From assembly GCA_947247005.1 (NCBI GenBank), contig OX365948.1:8979455-9043454 (forward strand): 64,000 bases of DNA, given 5' to 3'. This document shows, piece by piece, positions 35,748-48,200 of the stretch. This DNA is from Spisula solida (lineage: Eukaryota; Mollusca; Bivalvia; Venerida; Mactridae). The stretch's first letter is position 1, and each line of letters begins with the position of its first letter. The position numbers were made by a program, and so were the translations under genes. The notes beneath the pieces were generated by a model. That model saw nothing but the letters and a program-made list of their open reading frames with translations, ran no database searches and was not told where the DNA came from.

Positions 35748-36589
35748 AATCTACAACATATATAGTGTACATGCAATTTTTAAAGATACGAAGCAGCCTT
35801 GTGCTGGACAACGAAATTGTAGAATTACCCATACAAAATGAACAAAGTTTAACAAAAAGACACAATGGCGAAATATTTTTGTAATTTTGTATTTTTACTA
35901 TAAAGTGGACAATACATACATAGAGGAAGGTTGACTAAAGGGCTTCTGCCTTGGTACGGACAGCGACAAATGTCACTGGGGGCTTAAACGTTTTACAGTG
36001 CACCAAACCTCACACGTACCCAATAAACAACCTTATAGAACATTACAGTGTAAATAAAAGTTTCCCGTAATGTAATGTCCTCTTACAAAAAGGCCACAGT
36101 GACAGGTAATGAAAGAATGTAAAACATGAAACAATATATGAATAGCGTCCATCGAGTAGCACAGAAAGTACTCAATGACCTATCAGAAGTCAGAGCAACA
36201 AGAGAGCAAAACATTTAAGGGTACGACAAGACAATGTAACGGACAAAGCCTCACAGAAACGGGGACAGCGCCTAACCACCCACACAAGAGTCGTACATGA
36301 AACGAAACATCCACATCCCCTCAAAAAAGTGTTAGTCCAGCCCAGCGAAAAGACATACCCCCAAGGTAGGCTACTGCGCGTATTCATCAACGACCCGTAT
36401 GTGTATGATCTTTGGTCAGACATAGGGTTACTAGGAGTAAATATTACTTCACGATGGGTTGGTCGTTGATGAACCCGAACAAGAGGCAGAAATTCCACTA
36501 TCAGAGGAACAGCTAGACATTATACAATACTGAACCACCAAGTATAGAACAGCAACTTACTCCAAAACTGCTCACTGGCATTATCCAGA

Positions 36590-37925
36590 AGATCTGGACA
36601 TCAGAAGAACATCCATCATTATGGAACATTGGGCTACTTGTGAAACTCCCATAACAAAGGTGACTTTACCGATTGCAACAACTGGAGAGGCATCATGCTA
36701 CTGCCAGTAGAAAGCAAGATTGTAAGTAAGAATATCTTAAACTGACTACTAGAGTATCAACAACAGTAGAGTCAAATTTAAGAAAAAGAACAAGCTGTCT
36801 GAAGAAAAGGAAGATCCTGCGCTGACCAGATATTCACGATACGGCAGATTATGGAACAGTGCAATGAAAGGAATGCCTCAGTATACATCAATTTTATTGA
36901 CTTCACCAAAGCATTTGATAGTGTGCATAGACCAGCACTATGGAAAATCATAAGCCACTATGGACAACCCTATCTCCATCACAAAGATGCTATATAACAA
37001 CTTCAGCGCAAAAGTCCTATGTGAATCAAATCTGACAGAAGAATAATAACAGGTGTCAAACATGGATGTTTACTTTCTCCTCTTCTATTCTCCCTTTGTG
37101 TGGATTGGGTCATGAGAAAACCACCAGAAATTCAAGATGTGGAATAACATGGACACTCACAGATTTGCTGGACGATCTAGATTTTGCAGATGATACAGCT
37201 TTGTTGTCACACGCCATCGAGATATTCTAGAGAAAACTACAAAATTAGACAATCATGTCAACCAAAAAGGACTTAAGATTAACTCCAAGAAAACACAGAT
37301 GATGAAGATCAACCCTAAATTACAGAGAAAGTCAAGATTAAAGATGAAGAAATTGAAAAAGTACAGGAGTTTGTATACCTAGGCAGTGAAATTACACCAA
37401 ATGGAAACTATGAAGAAGATGTGAAGCTTTGCATCACTGAAGAACATCTGAAATCCACTAAGATTAACATCAATACCAAACTAAGAATATTCCGAAGCAT
37501 AGTCATATCGGTCCTTTTGTACGGTGAAGAATCCTGGAAGGTTACAAACAACATAACCTACAGTCTGGATGTCTTCCAAACAAGATGCCTAAGAAGAAGT
37601 CTACGTATCTTCTGGCCAAATACAATCTCAAACAAAGACCTCTACCAACGAACAAATACAATTCAAATCTCTACACAAATACATGTACTGAGACGTAGAT
37701 GGAGATGAATAGGTCATGTTAGCCGAATGAAACCAGATTCCATCCCTAGGGTGGCTATGAAATGGAAACCAACAGGAAAGAGAAATAGGGGAAGACCAAA
37801 GAAAACTTGGCAAAGATCCACAAGAGAAAGGGTGAACATGAGGGTCAAGTTGACAGACTAGCTGCAGATAGAAAACATTGGCGTTCTTTGGTGATGGCCT
37901 TAAGGGCAAACCAGCCCGAAGAGGA
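36590..37925 (+). pseudogene. Broken non-LTR retrotransposon reverse transcriptase
   Basis: Read through stops and frameshifts, the + strand gives the ordered motifs of a LINE reverse transcriptase: 'DFTDCNNWRGIMLLP' (36660-36705), 'FIDFTKAFDSVHRP' motif A (36891-36932), 'GVKHGCLLSPLLF' motif B (37052-37090), 'LDDLDFADDTALLS' motif C with the catalytic FADD (about 37165-37208), 'EFVYLGSEI' (37367-37393), 'LLYGEESWK' (37513-37540), and the C-terminal 'GRPKKTWQRS' (37791-37820). Several in-frame stops lie between A and B and after B, so it is inactive. The 5' endonuclease part was not recognised. Clade not assigned. Confidence 0.85.
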
Positions 37926-37927
37926 TT

Positions 37928-38085
37928 GACTGACTGAGGCGGCAGACTTTCGGGACGGGATGTCGAGTTTTTGTAGTTGTAAGATTTTTATGTTGGACAT
38001 TGTCTGTGCCGCTTATATGTTTTCTGTGCTCGGCTGGTTAAGCTCATTGCTGCCTTCCTTGTCTGACTTAAACTTATCTTTTTTT
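37928..38085 (-). repeat. Inverted copy of the end of the 1,039-bp unit
   Basis: 'gcggcagactttcgggacgg' and 'ctgtgctcggctggttaag' are the inverse of sequence at about 35580-35675 (and 34545-34640), placing the LINE relic between inverted copies. The middle of the repeat differs, so it is an older relative rather than an exact inversion. Confidence 0.75.
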
Positions 38086-38384
38086 AGGTAGGTAGGTGAC
38101 ACAATATCACAATAAGTGACGTCATCAAATCCATTGTGACGTATCATTATAATTTATAAATTAAAACCCTAGATTATTGGTAGATCTACATGTCCTGGTA
38201 GATGTAGTTGTCCTGGTAATCCTGTTGTTTTAGAATCAATTTTTCAAGGGTAAGACGGAAAATTCTCAAATATATTAATTATACCCATCATACATGTAGA
38301 TGAAAAATAAAAATAACGTCATTAGGACGTCATAACTTTCAAGTTATGTTTTATATCTGTATAATCATGCGTATCACTTTACCA

Positions 38385-38560
38385 TTTCATAGAAATTGAG
38401 ACATATAATAAACAAAAAAATGTAGATTTTTGTCGAAAGATCAAATTTTATTTCACCCGTTTTTGACAGAAATTAAATTTTCACTGTTAATTTATGTTAT
38501 TACTTGATGAAATAACAAAATAAAATTAAACCCTTACACCAAAATCAACTAAAATATAAA
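38385..38560. mobile_element. Hairpin-type MITE, diverged copy
   Basis: 'aaattgagacatataataaac', 'gatcaaattttatttca' and 'gaaattaaatttt' followed by inverse motifs ('aaataaaattaaa', 'acaccaaaatcaac') match the hairpin element at 43733-43881. Confidence 0.5.
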
Positions 38561-39109
38561 TAAAAATTATGTTTTCACAATATTTATCTACACAATTTCA
38601 CGGATATACACGTATTTCCGTGACAATTTCAGGCTTTTAAAAAGTATGATGCATATTTTTTTTTGCCAAGGGAAGTAACTGAACATTGCAATCTCCGAAA
38701 TTATAGGCCTATCTCTTGTTGGCTTTTGAAGCACTATTTTTTCAGTGCTGTGGCGTGAATCTGCAGTAAGTATTCTCTTTTAGTTCTAATACTTGGTGTA
38801 AAATTAGTTAGGCACCACATTGATTTATATTTTAATGTTTTCAACATGTAGATGTAGTCAAAATTCCGAATCATTTTGACTGAAACGCTGGAAGTTTGTT
38901 TGTCATTAGTTTTCGCGATCACATATCTAAAGTGTACATTTGTTCGGATACACCCTTTAAGAATGATATATTAAAATAATACCCAAAATGTATGATTGGT
39001 AAAGTTTGTATCATATCCTATTTATACTCATTTTAAATCCAACATATTGTAACATTAAATTGTATAAAAAAACGTTTTATTTGTTGTTGTTGTTTATTTA
39101 TAGAACAAC

Positions 39110-39238
39110 ATGGATTCTGCTCCAAATGATGGGCCGGCTGGAGAGACTTCAGATGAGGAATTGGATAGAATAATCGAAGCAATGTCAAAAATGAGGAACC
39201 CAGAAGATAATAACAAAACGTTTGAAGAAAGCTTAGCG
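39110..39238 (+). CDS. TTC4: TTC4 coding exon 1
   Basis: Codons 1-43, beginning MDSAPNDG and ending at GCG|gtatgt (phase 0). The 'tttatttatag' before it looks like an acceptor at 39103, so the exon probably begins with a few 5'-UTR bases. It encodes the acidic N-terminus (SDEELDRIIEAM, NKTFEESLA) seen in TTC4 proteins. Confidence 0.88.
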
Positions 39239-42200
39239 GTATGTTTAAAAATAACTGGTATACTGGCAAAGGAGATAATACCGGACAGTAGATATTACCG
39301 GACAAACGGTCCAGACGCTTTATTTCATCATCATCATCATCTTCATTAATCGCATCCCTCAATTTGAGTATTTTCGCGATGTGTATAAAAACTGTTCACA
39401 CACAGCAGTCAGGCACTTCTATATACAGTGTTTTTGTTTTTAAAAGAAAGTTTTATGTTTTTGTACAGTTTAAAATCACGTTTATTTAGTTGAATAATTC
39501 ATTGATCTTTGTATCAAATCACTCAGAATCGTGAGTAAAATAAACATGGTAGAAAAAATATTCAAGATAAACAAAGCATTAGTTATTCGTCCGCTGCTGC
39601 ATTGTTGACATAAGCAACGTGAGGGAAAACAATGGTGCGCGCATGTGCAAAAGCGACGCGTGCTTAATTGATTTTATAATGTAAAATTTATAGGAATGAA
39701 GTTCTATGTTAAGACGATGGCAGAGCGGTTAACGAGGAAGGTAAAATTTGCTGTAGTGGAGTTGATTCACCGCGGCTTCGAAAACATTTTATTTTAAAAA
39801 ATATTATTTTTTTACGTTCACATCTTATTTCAGCGTTATTTGCGAAGTTTGTCCACGAATATCAGTTGAGTAACATTTTTCCTATCTTGCCCATCAATCT
39901 GAAAGACTTTGGGTTGTTTTTTAATCGTTTTATTTGTTTTTGGTCGGTAAACACAGTATGGTTTAAACGGATTTTAACCTCTCACAGAACGCCCCCTGGC
40001 AGGATACTTCGTGCGTCACGAGTTGTTATTACGGAAATCATGAATATTTTTGCATAAGTGTGAAGTACGAACCCTATTCTAAACATTTTTGGCCATATTT
40101 TTCTAAATATCCATTGAAAAATATTTGAAAAAGACTGTCCGGTAGTATCTACTCTACGTCATTGAAATAGCGCCAAAAGTGCCCCATGTTTGGGCCATAA
40201 TATTAGGTTGTTCACGTGACATCATATTTTGGGAAATCTATTTTTAGCAAAGAGCTTGAACACAGGTACATGTAAACACAAAACAATCTGACTAAAAGTC
40301 GATTTTTAACTTCAGGGTAAGCTTTTTATGCGATTTCTGTCCGGTATTATCTCCTTTGCCAGTATATATTGCTTAAAATGTGGAGATCACACTTAACAAA
40401 TCTTATAAGTGTGCACATGTTTGTACCGTATAACTCGTTATTTATGAATATTTCTGCATGAAATGCTGGGTGTATGTCATTCATTGAATAACATACGATT
40501 ATATTGAAAAAGTTTTTTCTTCAAAATTAAAAACAGCGACTCACTGAACCATGAAACATCAAAACACGTAAAATGCATGAGAAATTGATGCGTAGGCGTA
40601 CATTATATGTGTGAATGGTCAATTAGAATTTTCGATATATTGTCACATAGCATAAAAACGGTGATTTTGCCCATACGTTAATGGGACGAAAAACCATACG
40701 TAAACATAAAGATTCACGCGAGAACGCGCTGTTAACGTCCAGTTTTACGTATGCTCATTTCAGGGCCTCACCGATGAAAATAAATGATTTTACAGAGTCT
40801 TATAAACTGCAATTCTTATTTTATTTGTAATTACTAATAAATTTTCTATAAGATTTAAATAATAAATTTACAAAAACCCACATTATCCATGTTTTCTTGG
40901 TATTTGCCGATCCCGGAAGTCGACGCTCATAACAAAAACAGTTATGACGTAAGTTTGTTTTCGCGACGTTACGTTTGTTTACGCGACGTCGCCACAAAAT
41001 CTCCCGCCAAAGTCTAATAATTTTGAAATGCAATCGCATAAATTGATGTTTTGTATGCTATAATAGCGTTTACGCATGCTTTTTCATGCTATAACATCTG
41101 CATAGTACCTCGGGAGGGTTGGTGCATTTGCCCGTCGGGACTCTGCAGATGTTATAGCACATAAAAGCATGCGTTAACCCTACATTCATCAAAACCACAA
41201 AACAATGCAATTTTTCACCAAGCAACATGGTAGTTTTTTACTTTAAAAAATTTATTTTGAATTTTATGGTCAAGGGAGGTAACTCGTCTGAAATTGACTT
41301 TTAATGCAAAAACCAAAAAGTGAGCAATAATAAACATGACTATCATTCTCACCAGGTCTAGAGGATGAGCTATTCTATGTGATAATATGTCTTGCAACAT
41401 CTTAAACATCATGATCTATAGGTAAACTGGGTAAGCGAATATTACGGCTTTAGTAAAATTTAAGACTGAGACGATTACTCGGTTAATCGGATACGATTCG
41501 ATTGCAAGGTGAAACCGGTTTCAATTTCGCAAAACTGCTAATCGTTCTAAAGCAATACACATTCTACAATGTCAATAATGTGCGTTTCTGCGTATATACA
41601 TAATATATTTGGCAACAACATGCCTGAATGTGTTGATCGACACATAGACAAGGAAACTAGCTGAATGTGTGTGGGTAACATATGATACATGAATCCATAT
41701 ATGATCATATTTAAAAAATAAAATTACAGTGATATCGCATACCTCGAAGGACGAAATAAACACTTATCAGTTCAGTTGGTAGTAGTACCTTGATAAGCTT
41801 GTTATTGATGGAAACACCATATTCAATATGGCCGTCGATTAACCATAATATTGAAATCGTCCCGGTCCAAGTAAAATTTACAAATATCCTAGTTCAACTT
41901 CTAATCTTGAAAAGAAAACCACAAAAAAATTACTATGCTTTGGATTATTTTGTTAAGTTGGGTAAGAAACGAATACTCCTCAGAGGTTCCATTAGGCTAC
42001 GACATAGGGGTTTTGACCCTTGAACAGGGTTCCCACGGTCAGGGAAAAGTCAGGGAAAAACATAATTTTTTCATGGTCAGGGAAAAGTCAGGGAATCGTG
42101 AAATTAGTCACGGAAATTAGGAAATTGAGCAAAAGTCAGGGAAAAGTCAGGGAATTTTTCATTGGAGCTGTCGCTAAGTGTCATTTCCTATGATGAAAAT

Positions 42201-45200
42201 ACCTAAGACTGAAAAAATTCTCGCTCGCTATGCTTGCTCAGAGTATTTCTAAGTTGTATTAAATTAATGTTAATCAACAGCCTTAAATACTGCTAACCTA
42301 AACTCTTTTGTTCCATAAGAGCAAATACAGCCTCCTTTTCTCTATTTTATTGCCATATTTTGCTCTAACAAAAAGATGCCGATGTCTCCCGATCGCTCTA
42401 AAAAGTCGGGGAAAACTGCTCTGTGGTCAGGGAAAAATCAGGGAAAAGTCAGGGAATTTTGACTTAGAAAATATGTGGGAACCCTGTTGAATTTTCCAAA
42501 ATTGCCACATTTTGACCCTCAAGGTAATTTAAGTAATCTTAAGTATCAAAATGACCCTTCAAGTACAGAGGCTAGTGGAACCTCTGCTCATACTTTAATG
42601 ATGAATATTGTGAAAGCTTTAAGCATTGTGCCTGTATATTTGATGTCATAAGAAAACTATTCCTTATTTTCCTGTCACAATAGAACTATATTATTCAACT
42701 AACCAATAGGAATTAAATTAGGGAAATTAAGTTTTTATTAAATTTCAGGAGCTAGATAACCACCCAGCTTTTATGAAAGAATGGGATCCTAAAAAACCTA
42801 TCAGCAAGGAAATGGAAGGACTAATGAGATTGAAATATGAATCTGAAGATCCTGTAGGTATGTTGGCTTAGTATACCACTTTTATACCTTATAATCAACT
42901 TATATGAACCATACAATATTTGCAAATAGAGTCTACCTCTGGCACATATTTGACACCAACTATAATTATTATTCCCTGTAAATTCGATAGTCAAATCAGA
43001 CTTACATTTTTCCCGGATAATTTCAGTTGTTTCTCTATACAAATATACAGCCATGTAATGTTTGTGACAGCTGATTGACATTTACAGTTTTTATGCATAA
43101 TGTAAATTCTACTAGAGATTTTACACATAATTATTATACCAGTTGAATTTGTATGCCCCAAATGTCAGAATTTACTTAGTTTCAGTACATGCTGGCTTTA
43201 CTTGCACACTATAGCGCTATTAAAACAAACAAATTGACTTTCAGGTGACTATTGATTGTTTCTAGTTTAAGTATATTCAGTCTTTGAATGGATTATTTAT
43301 CTGTACATTTTAACTGTCAGACATCCCTAAAGTTGGCAAAAAGGGTCGCACATTCTGTCCGATCAGATCTTACAAACTGCCAGACAGAAAGCAATAGTTG
43401 CACTTAAAATACAATAATTTTTTTTTGAAACTCTGAATAAATGTGTTTATTATTTGCTTTCAATGGATTATGGAGTTTTTTCAGTGAAAATAACAGTGAA
43501 AATAACAGTGAAATTACCACTTTGTTATTTTAACTGTTTTAAAACTGGTTCCAGTATCATGCAGAAAAAAAAACTAACGTCAACGGGGCCGGGCTTTAAA
43601 AGATGCGTTACGTCATCATGACGTCACAATTCTCACGTCGTGACATTCCAATTTCGACGTGAGTTTTTCCAATTAAGCCAATTACGGCACATTTTAAGAG
43701 AAATTGAGGCATATTTATAATAAACTGAAAATTTGTTGATTTTTGGTGTAAGATCAATTTTATTTCACTTGTGATCACAGAAAATTAAATTTACACTAGT
43801 GGCTATGCCACTCGTGAAAATATTGATTTTCTGTGATCACTCAGTGAAATAAAATTCGATCATACACCAAAATCAACAAATATCCTCTATTTAACGCAAA
43901 TTTTTGTCCCTTTTAACTTACCAGCTATGATATTTCAGCCATTTTTCATGGAAAGTGTGTATTTTTCTGTTTCTTTATACTCTGTCACAGTGTTCCACAG
44001 CAGTTATTTGTGTATTTTTCTGTTTCTTTATACTCTGTCACAGTGTTCCACCGCAGTTAGTTTTATCATTTGACGTGTTTGTGCATCATCAAAGTTGTTT
44101 AATGGTGCCATTTTGGTTAATGACAGTTGTGGATAAAGGCGAATTTCGGGATGACTGAACTTCGGGGATCAGTTTAATCTAGTTACTGGCTCATAATAGA
44201 AAAGCCACTCACCAGATTGAATTTAATGTAGTAATACACTCAGGAAAGAATTTAAGATGGCGTTTAATAAAAGTTGCTTAATAAAGGCGGTCCCGTGTTC
44301 AGGTTACAGGGAATTCTACATGTGCTTGCAACACCCATATTGTTACTAATACCAATGAAACTAAAATGTATCTTTTTTTATAAAACAGTTATTTACAAAG
44401 TTAAAGTATTTTGGTATCATAGTGATTACAAAAATAAAATAATTGTACAATACTACATGAATTTTTGTTTTCTTTAATATTTGACAGGAAGAGCAGAAGC
44501 TTATAAGGAGGATGGTAATCATGAATTTAAGAAGAAACAATACAAGATAGCTATTGATAATTATACCGAGGGTATCAAATGTAACTGTCCTGATAAGATG
44601 CTGAATGCTGTACTCTACACCAATAGAGCTGCTGCACAGTACCATTTAGGTAACTTGCATTATGTTTTGCTTATATATCTTTCATGTGAGAACAAATGAC
44701 AGAACAATGTTCTCCAACACATGTGATAACAAAATGCTTGACGTCTCCAGCTTTTCTGTGCGAAAACATAACGTTGTTGGCTTAAATTCGTTATTACTGA
44801 AGTTGTTTTAACTCAGTTACCTATAGTTATGTTGTAAAAACAATCCACCACTCGTTGTCCTTGGGATCAACATTTCTTAGGCTCGCTTAATAACCTGTGT
44901 TTTTTAGACCCGTTTAAGAAATGTTGATCTCCAAAGACAACTCATGAAATATCCAATAGTATGTCTCCTACATGTAGTGGGGATCTCCAAAGACAACTCA
45001 TGAAATATCCTATATTATGTCTCCCACATATAGTGGGGATCTCCAAAGACAACTCATGAAATATCCAATAGTATGTCTCCTACATGTAGTGGGGATCTCC
45101 AAAGACAACTCATGAAATATCCTATATTATGTCTCCCACATGTAGTGGGGATCTCCAAAGACAACTCATGAAATATCCAATAGTATGTCTCCTACATGTA

Positions 45201-48200
45201 GTGGGGATCTCCAAAGACAACTCATGAAATATCCTATATTATGTCTCCCACATGTAGTGGGGATCTCCAAAGACAACTCATGAAATATCCAATAGTATGT
45301 CTCCTACATGTAGTGGGGATCTCCAAAGACAACTCATGAAATATCCAATAGTATGTCTCCTACATGTAGTGGGGATCTCCAAAGACAACTCATGAAATAT
45401 CCTATATTATGTCTCCCACATGTAGTGGGGATCTCCAAAGACAACTCATGAAATATCCTATATTATGTCTCCCACATGTAGTGGGGATCTCCAAAGACAA
45501 CTCATGAAATATCCTATATTATGTCTCCCACATGTAGTGGGGATCTCCAAAGACAACTCATGAAATATCCAATAGTATGTCTCCTACATGTAGTGGGGAT
45601 CTCCAAAGACAACTCATGAAATATCCTATATTATGTCTCCCACATGTAGTGGGGATCTCCAAAGACAACTCATGAAATATCCTATATTATGTCTCCCACA
45701 TATAGTGGGGATCTCCAAAGACAACTCATGAAATATCCAATAGTATGTCTCCTACATGTAGTGGGGATCTCCAAAGACAACTCATGAAATATCCTATATT
45801 ATGTCTCCCACATGTAGTGGGGATCTCCAAAGACAACTCATGAAATATCCAATAGTATGTCTCCTACATGTAGTGGGGATCTCCAAAGACAACTCATGAA
45901 ATATCCTATATTATGTCTCCCACATGTAGTGGGGATCTCCAAAGACAACTCATGAAATATCCAATAGTATGTCTCCCACATATTGTGGGGATCTCCAAAG
46001 ACAACTCATGAAATATCCAATAGTATGTCTCCCACATATAGTGGGGATCTCCAAAGACAACTCATGAAATATCCAATAGTATGTCTCCTACATGTAGTGG
46101 GGATCTCCAAAGACAACTCATGAAATATCCTATATTATGTCTCCCACATGTAGTGGGGATCTCCAAAGACAACTCATGAAATATCCAATATTATGTCTCC
46201 TACATGTAGTGGGGATCTCCAAAGACAACTCATGAAATATCCAATATTATGTCTCCTACATGTAGTGGGGATCTCCAAAGACAACTCATGAAATATCCTA
46301 TAGTATGTCTCCTACATGTAGTGGGGATCTCCAAAGACAACTCATGAAATATCCTATATTATGTCTCCCACATGTAGTGGGGATCTCCAAAGACAACTCA
46401 TGAAATATCCTATATTATGTCTCCCACATGTAGTGGGGATCTCCAAAGACAACTCATGAAATATCCTATATTATGTCTCCCACATGTAGTGGGGATCTCC
46501 AAAGACAACTCATGAAATATCCTATATTATGTCTCCCACATGTAGTGGGGAAGACTTATATTTGTGCTGGATGTTTGTCTGGATATAACAATGGTTTGTC
46601 AGTGCTTGTTCTCCTTAATCATTGGTCAGACTTCAATTAAACTTTACAAAAACTTTGTACAAACTACCAAGCCTAGTTATGCATTTTGTCAGAAAATTTA
46701 GGTTGGATGATCTTTGTTGGAGTTACGGCCCTTTGTGGATGACACAATTATATATCCTTATGGTTTTGGTCTATATATGTATGTTATTTCCATGATAATC
46801 AAAAAGTTTTAAACTTCTGAAAATTATCATGCTTTAGTTAAATAAATCATGTGACAAAGTTACATAAAATTATTCAATATATTGCCTTAATTATATACCC
46901 TATGTATCTTTGTGAGTTTTATTAAAGTTAATAGTGAAGTTCACTATTCATGTATAGTACAGAGAATTTGACCTGATCCTGACCTTCATGTATGATTATA
47001 TACATTTCCGCGAGCAAATCGTGCAATAGCGGTCCTTTAGATATGTGTTGTTTATAACACCTCAAGCGTCTTGGTGATAATTCCAGCTAATGAAAACATA
47101 CACAACCGGGATTATAAATACAGACAATATATCAGCTGTTAAATTATGCTAATAGAAGGTCGAGGTTCATGTCAAATTCTCCATATTATACCTCATTCTT
47201 TTATCAGTTGATAGTACAGGCAGGTCTCAATACAACCACACGGGATATACTGACAATTTCGTAATATGCTGACATCATTTTATGGGGACAAATGTTTTAA
47301 AACACTATTTGTATCAATTCAGTATACCGGTACTGACATATTCGTTACAACAATTTGCTTGGGAACAAACAGCATCATTGTTTTGAGACCTGACTGTATA
47401 ATTTCCTGAATAATCCAGAAATACTGATTTGCTGCACTAGAAAGAACTTTCTGCAGAAAATGAATGTTATTTAATGAACAAATTCAAAGAATTGACAAAG
47501 TTATAGTCATTTGAAATTTCATCAGCTGAATTTTATACTATAACAATGTATGAACTGGGTTTTGGCGTGGGAATGTTAGCTAATGACATTTGAAACAGAC
47601 TTTCAACTCGTTTTCAGGATAGGGCATTTATGCCTTGGTAGAATCCCTGTATAAGGAACTATTGTTGACACTGTTACATTCTTTGCTTGCAGAAAACTAC
47701 AGATCAGCTTATCATGACTGCATCTTTGCTAAAAAGTTTAAGCCGGATCATTTCAAAGCTATAAGTAGAGGTATAAACTGAGTTTACTCATTATTATACT
47801 TATAAATATTATGATTGTCTCAGATTAGGCCTAGGTCACACTGAGCATTATTTGCTTTGGTGATGTACTTGTACTTTTGATGGAAAAATTGATGAGCTTG
47901 GAGATGTATTTGTAATTCCACATCACTTAAATCATCATTATTTTAGGTATTTTTCTAGCATTGTTGAGATAAAACACCCAAAATCTCGGGACTAATAAAT
48001 CTTGATCAACTATTCAACTATTGAGCGTCTTGCTAGCACAGTCAGTGGTGTGCTAGTCAGTTTGCTGAAGAAACAGGGCTCAATTCCTAGAGTGGGTAGT
48101 GTTTGTATTACCTTGACATTGGTCATAATCAGGTTCAGGATATGTGGGTGGAATGTCGAAGAGCAAGTTAGTTGTTAACATATGATAATTTATTCCAAGA

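Noticed and set aside
36190..36498. Minus-strand 102-codon frame
   Set aside because: Lies upstream of the LINE relic on the opposite strand, with no recognisable domain or splice context.
39713..39785. tRNA-Ser-like sequence ('ggcagagcggttaa')
   Set aside because: Only the A box is convincing; the B box and stems are poor.
44926..46550. CRISPR-like regular repeat
   Set aside because: Units are contiguous 56-bp tandem copies without unique spacers, in an animal intron.
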